From Catonia carolina (Eukaryota; Arthropoda; Insecta; Hemiptera; Achilidae), in contig JAQMRL010000001.1 of NCBI GenBank assembly GCA_035578175.1, positions 437,295,639 through 437,359,638 on the forward strand: a stretch of DNA of 64,000 bases, read 5' to 3'. This document shows, one piece after another, positions 33,354-44,602 of the stretch. The position numbers and the translations under genes were made by a program. The notes under the pieces were generated by a model, which saw nothing but the letters and a program-made list of their open reading frames with translations, did not search any database and had not been told where the DNA came from. Every line of letters begins with the position of its first letter. Position 1 is the first letter of the stretch.

Positions 33354-34232
33354 ACACATAGAAGACTTCTATGTGTCCATATGTAACACTGTGTTAAATA
33401 CATTACACATTTTATTACTAAGGCTACTTACTTGCTTCAGTAAGGTGTTGTCTAAATGGTTTTACTAAATAATTTACTTCAGGGAAGCGTTTAGTTAGAA
33501 ATTTAGAAATTTATTTTTGAAAGAAAAAGTATTTAGAAAGGAACTCTTGTTTACTGTCAAATCTTTCATCAATCAAATAATTTTTTCCAGCTTTTTTGTA
33601 AACATTGCTGAGATTAAATAGATTCAATATTGTTGAACAAATTCTCTATTAATTTAGACTATTCTCACAACATTATCGTTAGTGTTTATTTTTTTTATGT
33701 GTTTTAAAATTATTACTTATACATTTTATCTATTTTAACAAAAACGTGTCCCATAAGTTTTAGATTACTGTTTTTTAAATGTCATTTTAGTTTACACTGT
33801 CCCGTCTTTAATTGTATATTTTAAATTAAACTTTTTATTTGTCATGTGGCCCGTCCATCTTCTTCGACGTTCGGAACCAATCTCCCTCTTCTTTACAAAA
33901 TTCTCACTTCTTATTTTTTATAGTTTCCTAGCAACCATATAAATAACTCTTTTAAATATTTTCTGATAATATAAATTAAATAATTTTTAAAGTATTTTTT
34001 TTTCAATCAGCTGGAGTTTGTTTATACTCTCGACTAGAGCAAACATAAACAGATTTATCTGTGACTCGTTTTCGAATCGTTACAACATATACAGATTATC
34101 ATAACACTGTTTAAAGCTTATGGTGATTTATTGATGTATTTTCTACCTATATAAGTAGGTTTTTGTCCAAACCATTTAGACATTGTATGTAACAACATAA
34201 TATACTAACGAATTCTGTTTCTTGTGTTCTGA
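33354..34232. other. Intergenic AT-rich sequence without recognised features
   Basis: Nothing recognised. Confidence 0.5.
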
Positions 34233-34244
34233 TTTTAAACAATT

Positions 34245-34640
34245 GTTGTTGTTGTTTAGGTCATCAGCCGAAAGGCTGGTTTGAACCTGTAGAGGTTTTA
34301 CTAAGTAAAAACGAGGAGTGAGGTGGTTTACCATTGCCTTACTCACTGAGTGGAAAAGTACGCTTATCAGCATGCCGGGCCCTTTGAAAAGCACATTTTC
34401 CACTCTGCAAATGACACCTTCACTTCATTCACCACAGGGTCTGGCTGTATAATGAAATTCATTACTTTCAGAGGAGATATCTCTGATTAGTATCTTTTAC
34501 ACCTCTACCTCTTCTGTTCTTAAATGATTCAGTCATTTAATTGGCTGACCATGTGATAAGAAACAGAACTATTTATTTTAGCCCTGCAACGAACAGATTG
34601 AATGTAAATAATTTGACAATCCAACTGTCTGCTATGGGCG
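34245..34640 (-). mobile_element. SINE-like family B, full length
   Basis: Exact TTTTAAACAATT repeats at 34233-34244 and 34641-34652. Tail seen as GTTGTTGTTG. Confidence 0.93.
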
Positions 34641-34725
34641 TTTTAAACAATTATATTAGTAAAAGGTATTTGATTTAGACACATTAGTACTTAAAGAACA
34701 CATGTAAGCAATACTCTATGAATCT

Positions 34726-35020
34726 AAGCTTTTTGCAGGTAGGGGATGAAGGAGACAGACGAAGTACCAGACTACTGCTACGTCATAAAACTGTACTAAT
34801 CATGCCATTGCTCTTCGCTAGGCAGTAGGCTCCCTAGTGGGGTGACATACGTGGGTGTTGTTTTCACTATTCGCTGTAGACGGCGACGCAGTATAATAAA
34901 TGTAGTTTGGATAGTACCCTTGACTACTACAAACATAATATAAGTAAAACGTTACTACTACTAACGCGATCTCTCACAGTAGTAGTGACCTAATACATAC
35001 CTCTCAGCTACACAAAGCTT
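34726..35020. mobile_element. Inverted-repeat MITE (AAGCTT family), copy 2
   Basis: Parallels 16010-16300 from AAGCTTTTTGCAGG to CACAAAGCTT, with internal CGTTACTACTACTAACGC and GTAGTAGTGAC blocks. Confidence 0.75.
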
Positions 35021-35128
35021 GGGAACGGGCAGTAGAAGTTCCTGAAATAATGATTGCACAATTAAGTTTTGTTTTTATTAAACAATTTTTATTTTGTTAT
35101 TCCATGAAGAATTTTTCCCTGCACTAAT

Positions 35129-35163
35129 ATGACACATCAGATATTATGTAAAATGAAATCACG
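35129..35163 (+). pseudogene. SV2-like copy 2, degenerate first coding exon
   Basis: Aligned through shared CCCTGCACTA and GATATTAT blocks with copy 1 exon 2597-2633. Two bases are lost and the donor dinucleotide is GG, so this exon cannot be spliced as in copy 1. Use of another upstream exon is possible. Confidence 0.6.
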
Positions 35164-35445
35164 GGAAGCTACTGTTAGCAATTCTTTTATTTTTTATCAA
35201 GCAATTTGTTGTACTACAAATCTGTTAACAGTAGTCCCTTTGTGCCGATCGTCCCTTCAAATGTTAAACAACGTAGGAGTTTAAAATCTATTTAAATAAA
35301 AAATATTGACAAGGTAATCCACTACAAAACAAACATGGTTGTAATTTTTTGTGTTGGAAAACAGTTTTAATATCAACAATGAAATTATTCAAGTACTATT
35401 ATAATTAAAATTCTTATAACTTTTTGTCTTTGTTTGTTTTTTCAG

Positions 35446-35502
35446 AATCAAAAATTGAAAATGAGAAAGTTGTTAATTTTGATGAAGCGATTGAAGCTAC
35501 TG
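35446..35502 (+). CDS. SV2-like copy 2, FDEAIEATG exon
   Basis: 57 nt after TTTTTTCAG and before GTAATT; reads SKIENEKVVNFDEAIEATG in phase. Nearly identical to copy 1. Confidence 0.85.
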
Positions 35503-35532
35503 GTAATTCTTTTTTGCAAATAATTTAGACTA

Positions 35533-36342
35533 TAGTCCGTTCAATCTTAGAGCTTGCCTGAAGTAAACAAACCTCTCCCTTTGTAGTAGTGAGTAACAGT
35601 GTACATGTGTCCTTGTATTGCTGTTGAGGTCGTGTGTGTTAGTACGCAGTTGATATAGGATGACTAATACATAATAATGACATTTGATGGCTATTCATAT
35701 AACTGCGCGTACCCTAAATAAAATTGAAAACAGTTTATTTACGCATTATTGTTTTCAATTAAAATAATGAAACAATTCCACCATGATCGTATATTGTATT
35801 ACTCATTCCATCGGTCTCAACTTGGTTGTCGTTACATAAACATCCTACTTCATGTGTATGCAGTTTGTACTTACTGCTATTTCTAATTTATCAGTTTAAA
35901 ATATTTTCTTCCTTCTTTTATTAATATTGTTTAAATCCGTGTGACTTTTTCCTCAACTTCGTTGTTATTGTGTGTGAGTAGGCTATGTCTTTTGGTTTTG
36001 TTACACTAGTAAGTAATGATGAATGACGGCCCTGCAACTTCAGTTATAAAGCATAAACGTGGACAACTTCTAAAAATTGGGCAAAAAATTATAATTTACA
36101 ATGTGTTTAATTCTTTATGCGTAAAGTATCTACTATGGCCTTAAAAGACGTACAAAAAATTGCATCAGAATTGACGGGCGTGTCTACATTTAGTGTAGGC
36201 CTACACGGTATAATGTTATACAATTGTATAACATTTTACTGGTTATTAATAATTGAATGGAAAACTTTTCGGGGCAACCTGTACGGTATCAGAGCGATTT
36301 GTTTAGGCCTACTTCAGGCAAGCTCTTAGCGCGAACAAACTA
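35533..36342 (+). mobile_element. Tc1/mariner-type element with transposase N-terminal remnant
   Basis: Inverted termini share AGAGCTTGCCTGAAGTA and are bounded by TA on both sides (35531-35532, 36343-36344). Copy 1 has the unoccupied site (TTTAGACGTATCATTTT near 3010). Inside, + frames read MNDGPATSVIKHKRGQLLKI and then ALKDVQKIASELTGVSTFSV, a helix-turn-helix start; the catalytic part is deleted. Confidence 0.8.
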
Positions 36343-36607
36343 TAATCATTTTTCTATGTTAGACGATTGCTGATAAATTAGAGGAACTATGAATCCGGCG
36401 GCTCGATTCAGACTTGCTTTCCTTTGATGTGCTTTACATATCAAAAACATTTCTGAACGGCAAATGACTCTCACGGTATATAGTGTTCTTCTGCGCAGTA
36501 TTGTAATGATATTGTATAAGGCTATCATTATGTTATTGGACCGCACGACGTATCGCTCGGTTTGTCCGATACTTTTACTGTTTTTTCCTATTCAACTGTT
36601 TATCCTT

Positions 36608-36663
36608 AACCCACTGGCATAGCGTATAGAAGAGATCTCTTCTATACGCTATGCCAATGGGTT
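36608..36663. repeat. 56-bp palindrome without spacer
   Basis: Arms of 28 bp meet at 36635/36636 (AGAAGAGA|TCTCTTCT) with one mismatch; the inner 40 bp (36616-36655) are perfect. The right arm runs into the first bases of the SINE A head (GGGTT), so the left arm is an inverted copy of the SINE junction. Confidence 0.95.
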
Positions 36664-37220
36664 GGTCTAGAGGTAAAGTCGTCGCCAAAATCAGCTGTTT
36701 AACAGCTGATTTTCGGAGACGAAGTTTCCTGGTTCAAATCCTAATAAAGGTAGTTACTTTTATACGGGGCCTTCGGGCCAGCCCAGTCAGTCAGCTGGTA
36801 GTAAGTCGCTATTATTTTTTAAGTAACACCGGTTGGGCAAGCGACTTTGTATGGTGACCAGCTGACAGCCAACCATGAACAAACTCTACTAAGGGTCCCT
36901 GTTCAAACTCATGCCTTACGTCAAATAATACAGCAGAACCAGCGATCAAATTGGGTAGTTGTCAATAATGTAAAGTTCCCGATAACAAATAAAAGCTAAA
37001 AAAAAAACTTTTATACGGATTTGAATACTAGACAGTGGTTATCGATGTTTTTTGATGGTTGGGGTTCAATTAACCATATCCTCTCAAGAGTGGTCGACCT
37101 GGGTCAGTACAAGACTACACCTCATTTACACGTCATACACATCATCCTCATCTCATTGGGTCATGGGGTTGCTTATTGTTCTCAATTGAACAGATTGCAA
37201 CGTACAAATATTAGGAAGTA
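36657..37220 (+). mobile_element. SINE A interrupted by SINE III
   Basis: Head at 36657-36767 and body at 37019-37220 together make one SINE A. The break lies after ACTTTTATACGG. Confidence 0.9.
36768..37007 (+). mobile_element. SINE III, copy 2, nested
   Basis: Exact CTTTTATACGG duplication at 36757-36767 and 37008-37018. The A10 tail supports retrotransposition. Confidence 0.95.
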
Positions 37221-37304
37221 AAAAAAAACTGTTTATCCTTAATTTTCTGTCTCTCAGCTTTCAAATATCTTTGCAAATTTAACCCTTTCTAACCCAGTGT
37301 GCCA

Positions 37305-37478
37305 TAAAAGTCACATTGGAGTGAAATAACACCCATCAAAATGTTAGGTGTTAGTAACTTCTTTGGATAAGAGAACGCTGGGTGTGAAATGTAATAATTT
37401 TCTGTACCCTAGCCAGGAATCGAACCTAAGACCTCCGCCTTGGAGTGTAGCATACTGACCATTCCGCCACGGAGTCGA
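37305..37478 (-). mobile_element. tRNA-derived SINE, separate family
   Basis: On the minus strand GACTCCGTGGCGGAATGGTC, an A box with GGAATGGTCAGTATGC, and a B box AGGTTCGATTCCTGG are spaced as in a tRNA. The sequence continues past the tRNA-like part, and the anticodon arm is poorly formed, so a SINE head is more likely than a tRNA gene. Confidence 0.65.
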
Positions 37479-37915
37479 TCATCAGTTTTTTTTAAAGTTA
37501 ATTTTAGTTTCAAATATTCATGTTCATTAACTAAAATAAAGTAGCATTTCTTCGAATTCGTTGTATGTATGTACAAGTATATTTTTTAGACTTTTAGTAA
37601 ATAGTGATTTTAACCATTTTACCAATATATTTTCGTTGTAAAATTTTTTAAGTCTTAAATAATGTCTTTAATATTAAAATCATATTTAGTTTTTTGCTAC
37701 AAATATAAGTAAGAGGATATTTTTTGTTTAGGAAGCCTGAACATGATTTTACTTATTCATATTTTTGGGAACTTTGATACCAAGTCCCAATGTGATGTAC
37801 GTGCCACACTTTTTTGTCAGGCCATCAAAAGGGCTAAAGCACTAAAAGTAATTTTATTATACTTAAATTTATGAAACAATTTACACATAATTTTTTGTAT
37901 ATATAGGGTGATTCA
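37479..37915. other. Intron sequence without recognised features
   Basis: AT-rich; nothing recognised. Confidence 0.5.
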
Positions 37916-38857
37916 AAAAGAGCGCCGGTTTTGATATATCAAATTAAGAGATTTATTTTATTGAAAAACTGAAAATAAATACATCAACAAGTTCATCTTA
38001 CCTTTCGATTTCATGTATGAAAAATGATGTCATGCATGTGTCCTCCTCTACTGCGCTGGCACGCATCAACTCTGTCCATGAAATTGGATATTACTGCACG
38101 ACAAGTTTCGACTTCCATTTGCCCGATAACCCGTCGAATTTCCTCCTTCAAGTCATTGATGTTTCGGGGTTTATTGGCATACACCAATGACTTCAGATGA
38201 CCCCAAAGATGAAAGTCACAAGGCGTCAATTTTGTTTGCGAAGGTGTCATCATCCTGCTGTTTTCTCAATACCCAGTCAACAAACTGTCGTCTCTTCTGG
38301 TGGTCTGCCACTTTCAAATGTTGCGTCAACTGAATTTTATACGGGTGATATTGGAGATCGTACCGAAGAATTCTCCGTACAGAAGAACATCGTAAACCCA
38401 ATTGTTGAGAACGGCGACGTATTGATTTTGCTGGGCTAACAGCCACACTGTCACGAACCAACGCAACGTTCTGCTCAGTTCGGCCAGAACGACGACGTCC
38501 AGAACTTTTAAGGTCGACTGTTGAACCCGTCTCAAAAAACTTTTTCATGAGCCTGCGAACTGTTGATTCATTCGGTGCTTCATTACGTCCTAGAGTACCG
38601 CGAAGTCGCCTGACAGTAGCCGCATAACTCTCTCCACTCTGGTAAAATGTTTTGACGATTAACACTCGTTGTGCAATAGTAAACTTCTCCATGGTTAGAC
38701 ACAGACTGCGAGAGTACTACACTGCGAACAAGAGAAACTACAACTGAATCGTCAATCGGAATGTTCTCCGAAATAGAAATGAGGTCTAACAATGTTGCCA
38801 ACCGATAAACAAAAATTTACCAGCCGTTTGAAAACCGGCGTTCTTTTTGAATCACCC
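37916..38857 (-). mobile_element. Tc1/mariner-IS630 element, internally deleted, copy 2
   Basis: Same termini as 11486-12420. The minus strand starts MEKFTIAQRVLIVKTF at 38692 and is open for 158 codons, covering both helix-turn-helix regions (ESTVRRLMKKFFETG and SIRRRSQQLGLRCSSVRRIL). It then jumps to LTPCDFHLWGHLKS near 38220. The first two catalytic acidic regions (including FQQDGAT seen in copy 1) are deleted. Confidence 0.9.
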
Positions 38858-39081
38858 GTTAGTTAAAAATGTTGGGGTTGAAAGGGTTAATAAGGTCCAA
38901 GATCTTCAACCGACTTCAATAAAGATTGTAAACAATTTTTAAGTCACGCATTTCTTCAGGGTCTATATAAAAATCACGGTAATGTGTTCAAATTGTAAAA
39001 TTACTCGGCAGCTTTTAGTTGAGAAATGTTTTAAAGTGATTAAAAGTTATTTTCCTCATAAAATGGATCAGACCGAAAAAA

Positions 39082-41637
39082 TTAAGGGGAGTCGGAACTG
39101 CTATCTCCGCCCATGTTAATGTTTGACCTGTTTTCTCTGTTATTTATGCCCAGACAATTTTCAAATTTTAATCAGTTATTCATTGATATGTTCCTGACAG
39201 ATAGACGGAGTCATTTTAAAATATATAGATTATTAATTTTTTTATAAATTTGTCCGTGAATGCCTACTCCAAAAACAAAAATTTTATAGAATAAAAAATT
39301 ATATATATTTTATAAATTAAAATAACGTCAAATGCCCCTGTCTGTTAATGTAAATACATGTAAGGAATGTGCCATTAAAATTTAGAAGAAAAAGCCTAAT
39401 TGGTTTTTGAGAAAACAGGTCATTTGAATGAAAAAAAAAACAGTTTTTGTGAAATGGTGATTCAGATTTAAACACGCATTTTTATAATATAAAAACGTAC
39501 TTCGTGCATTTCTGCTTCATACGAGCAGGAATGCAATAAGTAATTTATGCAACATTGAACCGACGCTTCCTAACTTAACCTAAAAAAAACTAACTTGGTT
39601 CAGAACTTTCATTCTGGGAAGTTGATTCCCAGAGATGAGATAATCACAAAAAACTATAATAGCCACTTTGGGAAATAAATAAAACATTAAAAAAATTTTA
39701 TGCTGTTGACTTATTGAGTTTACTGAATGAAATCAAATTTAAAATACTATACATAAAACTGAAGTTACATTGCGGATCCAGCAACAATAAAATAATAGTT
39801 AACAACATATATAAATCACCATTATTTAAATAATATTAATTGTCCATTAAAAGAAATAAAATAAAATATAAATACAATTTTACTTCCCCATTTATAAGAA
39901 TCTCCATGACGGAATATTGGGTGAATACATTCATTTTTCCTCTTCACAAGAATCTCCTTGGCAAGATCTCACATCAACAAATATAAACACTGCAGCCAGG
40001 ATCGACGATATCTCGATACATCAACATAATAATACATAGGATAGACACCATTCAATGAATGAACTTGAAAGCATTTGAATGTACTTGAATGTATTTTTGA
40101 ATGCACTTTGAATGTATTTTTCATAGCTTTATTTTGAATGTAACTGAATGTAATTCGAATGTATTTTTCTGAAACAATAAAAAAAATTTCTGTAGACAAC
40201 AGAAATAATAACTCTAAGGGTTCCCGCCCAAAACGCGATTTTACCTTTTTACTTCCAAGATTAAAACCAATATAACTAACATTATACATGAGTTTACTAA
40301 TGAAAATAATTTCTCTCATACCATAAAGCTTTACTTGAATAAATATTCAGGGCGTAATTCTCCCAAGTAATAGCAGGATTTGCTACTTAACTTGTTATAC
40401 ATAACCAAGGTATAACTCACAACATAATTTGCCAAAAGCAAATACAAGACAAACTAAAAGATAACTTTCCCAAAGGTACTTTACTTTAGATTACTTATTT
40501 TAGAAAACCATCAGATTACTTTACATTTTATGACGCAATTACAGTATTAAAATAATAAAAAAACTTAGAACTCAAATTACAACGAGATCCGTGTGTCCCA
40601 AATACATAATCCATCCCTACTTTCAAAAGATAAATGACAAAAACAATACACTTTAAATTTAATCAATACAAAGACCTTTACTTACCCAATCATTTCCGCT
40701 GCATGGCGCACAGAAAGACAAAGGAAGCGAAACGACAAAACTTTACATAATGGTGAAATAACAATAAAATACTATGCCAACAGCACTTGAAAACATTAAA
40801 AGAACATAGACGATATAACTTTTATATCAAAAAAGAAACTGTTTAAACATTTGATACCGCATTGTAATTTGACTAAGAAGGCACTATACCGACATCCTGT
40901 GCTTCTTCATCGTTCAACGTCCAGGATTGAACAGGCCGAACAAACAACCAGAAAACCCCCAGCCAGGGGCAGAATACAAGTCACGCGATCTTAACCAACC
41001 AATCGCAGCCCTTCTACCGATCATCCGATGTCTGAGTACAGCCTAAACAGCACGTACGCACTCCGAGATGTTGACGACCTCACACAAAACAGGAATGGAG
41101 GGGGTGGAACATATTCCAAACCAGCACACAAAAGAAAAAGAAAATTCACTACTCCGATCTCCACAGAACAAAGACAAAATATCATTTGACCACAGGATCG
41201 GATGCATTTTGAAAGAAATAGATGAAATTACCAACAAAGAATCTACAATATTATAGAATTAAGAATTCGAGGAATAAAATAATGAAATATAAAATTAAAG
41301 AAATAAAACTAAATTTAGAAAAACTACTTATACGCTACAACATAAATTGCATAACCTTACAAACAAAAGTGCCTTCTAGATTGAAAGAGAAATACTAAAA
41401 AATATCATAGAAATTAGTGACAAAATAACTAAAAAATTATGAACGCAATATGATTTGTTTACGAAAACAGGAAAATTTTCACATGACATGTATTTTTACA
41501 AAAAAAAAAAAATTTCTAGTGGTCGTAGAAACGTAATTTTGGTACCATTGGAAAGCGCTAATTTCAAATTGCATAAAACAGTTTAAAACCTTGAAATCGA
41601 TATTTTTTTTCATTTTTTCAACTTCGACTCTCCTTAA
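39082..41637. mobile_element. TTAA-flanked inverted-repeat element, copy 2, interrupted
   Basis: TTAAGGGGAGTCGGAACTGC at the left, GACTCTCCTTAA at the right, with the TTAA borders retained. The element body resumes at 41340 after the insertion 39556-41339. Same family as 8557-9657. Confidence 0.75.
39556..41339. mobile_element. LTR-like insertion, 1.8 kb, no coding
   Basis: Begins TGAACCGACG and ends ATACGCTACA (TG...CA), bounded by ACAT at 39552-39555 and 41340-41343. The first TTAA-element copy is continuous here (GCAACATAAATTGC near 9028), an internal empty site. No ORF of interest. Possibly a long solo LTR; similarity to 4089-5911 could not be shown by eye. Confidence 0.55.
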
Positions 41638-42330
41638 AGGATGTGGAAAGCATAGTTTTAGGATAAGTTATCCTTATCTGAACAACCCCATGTTAGCTAG
41701 AGCACTTGCAATAGTTTGAAACATTCTAACTCGTTAATCCGGACCAAATAGGGCTTCGGGTTGTCCGGATTAATGTAAATAATTCAATTTTATATGTTTA
41801 AATTAGAAACACTAAACATTTACAACAAGAACAAACAAATATTTTGTATTTTAGTACAAAATCTTAACAAAAAATTTCAATTATTTACAAAGTAATTCAT
41901 AAACCATTTTGAAAGTATGGAATCCAATTGTAGGACTCTTGGCAAGCAATTTCAACATTGTTGTACTGCAATGGTTTCAATCGGAACTATAGATACTGAA
42001 GTCACGAGATTGCCTTATGCGTATGTATGGGCTGTGGGAAGGGAAGTTAAATATTTGCAGTGCTGCCAACCTCAACAGTGAGACACTACTCGTACATTTT
42101 ACTACCGTGCAGTTTCTATATACATTTTGTACGCTGTACATTTATTGTGAGAAAATGTTTTCTTCATAAACCTTATAAGAAATAAATGGACCTCTAATAT
42201 TATCTATAGCTTAATTACATGACTAGAAATGTTTGATTTACTGTAATTAAGAATGAATTACCTTCTTTACTATTGCTGTCATCGGCGTTTTCATTATCAG
42301 TCTAGTATTTACCTAACCGTTTTCTTTTTT
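41638..42330. other. Intron sequence, nothing certain
   Basis: GTTAATCCGGACC...TTGTCCGGATTAA near 41733-41772 is a small inverted repeat resembling pogo/Tigger ends, too little to call. Confidence 0.4.
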
Positions 42331-42339
42331 TACCAGGTG

Positions 42340-42895
42340 TCAACAAAAACTGTTGAAGAATAGCTTCTTTACGTCTTGCTCACGGCTTTTGTTAAGAGGC
42401 ACGGATTAGGCATGAGCCAAACGATATATTAAGAAACATCAGCTATTTCTCTAATCGTGATTCGACGATTTTTCAACACAATTTCTTTCACTTCCTGAAC
42501 ATTTTTGTCGGTTTTTGACGTGCTGGTGCGTCCAGAGCGAGGTTCATCGTTAACATTTTCTCGGCCCTCTTGGAATAATTTATACCATTTATAAACAATT
42601 TTTTGCACAAAGTTGACTCACCGTACGCCACTGTCAACATTTCAAGAGTTTTTGAACACTTAATACCATTTGTTTACAGTCTGCTCCATTATTTTCAACA
42701 GCAAAAAATCGCCGAGTACGCAAACATGAGTCTAACCTTTATGCTCTCACATAAAAACAACACGTGCTATATAGTCAAAACTTTGAACATATGATCGTGA
42801 CGAGTATACCAAGACAACAAAAAAAAAACCATTTTCAATTAGTTTACAGAGCGCGCGAAATTCAAAAAGTCACCTTACTTTTTGATCACACCTCG
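42340..42895 (-). mobile_element. Mariner (Mos/SETMAR-type) N-terminal fragment
   Basis: The minus strand starts with GAGGTGTGATCAAAAAGTAA (a mariner-like terminus), then broken frames reading KWYKLFQEGRENVNDEPRSG and QEVKEIVLKNRRITIREIAD, the paired helix-turn-helix region. The catalytic domain is missing. Confidence 0.78.
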
Positions 42896-43258
42896 TAGGT
42901 TATAGTAGTAAAATTTATTAACATGGTAAATAGACAAAAATTAAGTATTACATGTTATGCGTGGAGAGAAATACCATCTGCTGTAGTTGATTGTACAGGA
43001 AAAATAGCAGGATTGAGGCTTGTAGGAATACGAAGAATAAGTTATAGGCTATTGTTTAAGATACATGCGAGATTGATATTGTTCATCATTTGAGGTATCA
43101 GTAATAAAAGTTCGAATTGCGATTATGATTGCCAATCTCAGATAGCAAAAAACACCAAAAGAAGAAAAGTGTATACACTATTTATGTGTCTCTACCAATT
43201 AATCAACATCAGATTGGTTTTATTCATAATCGTTGGATCATAAGTTTTTGCCTTCTTT
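42896..43258. other. Intron sequence shared with copy 1
   Basis: CTACCAATTAATCAACATCAG near 43194 parallels the sequence just after the copy 1 minisatellite (6576), so the minisatellite is specific to copy 1. Confidence 0.6.
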
Positions 43259-43794
43259 TTTACTTTCTCTTGCCAATATGAATATATAGGAAGGAAAGTA
43301 GTCCATTGTTTTCATGTCGATTTTAAGAAATCGAGTTTTCACCGGATCTATATGTTTTCAGACCCCCTGAACCCCCTGAAAAAACATGTTTTTAGCGATT
43401 GGTCTGTGTGTGTGTGTGTGAGTGTGTGTACACAAAATATCTCAAGAACGGAACATTGTACGAACTTGAAACGTGAAACTTAAGTTACATACCACTACCG
43501 GACCCGACACGAACATTTTAATCAAAATCGGCCAACCGGAAGTAGTAGTTTATTCGTATAATTTTTCACTTTTTTGCGATTTCCTCAAAAACTGGTCCTA
43601 CGTTTTTTTTAAAAACGCCTGGTATACACTATTTTTTATTCTCTACAAGATAGGGTAGGCGCCATGTTTGCTGAAATTCTTGGTGAGGCTGTTTTTACGT
43701 AAAAAAATATTTTTTTTAAGATTACGGCTTTAATATGTATTATAGCGCAAAAATGTATATAATAAAAATATATATAATAAATTTATATAATAAA

Positions 43795-43827
<33 letters not shown>

Positions 43828-44238
43828 GTAGAGAATTTAAAAACCTACAACTTTTATTTGTAACATTTTTTTGTATAACACTTAGTTTAGCGGTAATTGG
43901 CGATTTTTTGTTTTTTTCACGAAAACGTGTGAAAAATCGATTTTTTAAAGATTTCGGCCTAAGTATGCATTTTTCGACAAAAGTGTACATAATCAAATTT
44001 ATAGTAATTTAAAAGATCTACAACTTTTATTTAAAGCATTGTTCTCTACAGAGCCTAGTTGAGCGTGAAACAGTGATTTTCCGTATTTTTAGGCCAAACT
44101 GAAGTTGATTTTCATTTTGCGTCTTTCATATATGATTAAAATTAGGTTATGTTTATTGAGGTTAGTTTTTTATTTATTTCCAATATTTTATTACTAATGA
44201 TAGTTTTATTGTTAATTATTTGCACTGGCAAGAGAAAC
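43259..44238 (+). repeat. Repeat family D, nearly full length
   Basis: From TACTTTCTCTTGCC to GGCAAGAGAAA, with the short TG run at 43402-43430 and a (TA)n run at 43794-43821 that has grown inside this copy. Confidence 0.85.
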
Positions 44239-44298
44239 CGTAGTATACAAATTACTGTGTTATTTTTTGTGTTGATTAATTTATCTTTCTTGTTTCAG

Positions 44299-44461
44299 GT
44301 ACTGGAGTATTCCAATACAAGGTAGTTTCAGTTGGTGGGTTTTTCATTGCTTTGTTCTTACATAGCAGTTTGCGGAATATCGTATCTCGTGCCAGCTGCA
44401 CAATGTGATTTGGATATGAATTCTTTAGACAAAGGCAAACTTATATCTGCTGGACTTTTAG
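44299..44461 (+). CDS. SV2-like copy 2, helix 1 exon with one extra T
   Basis: 163 nt where copy 1 has 162. GGTGGG is followed by five T, not four, so the frame shifts before helix 1. The continuation in the other frame (FSLLCSYIAVCGISYLVPAA, QCDLDMNSLDKG) is fully conserved. Confidence 0.87.
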
Positions 44462-44602
44462 GTACGTCCAATACACTCTATATATTTGTTTTTATTATAA
44501 AATTTCTATTAATAATTTTCGAATATCACAGATTCTGTTCCCTCTTTGCACATTGCAAATTTCAAACTGCAATTATTAGGGCTAATGTTACTCTAAATTA
44601 TA

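Noticed and set aside
37390..37478. A functional tRNA gene on the minus strand
   Set aside because: Box B is good but the anticodon arm is poor and the sequence continues as a SINE-like body.
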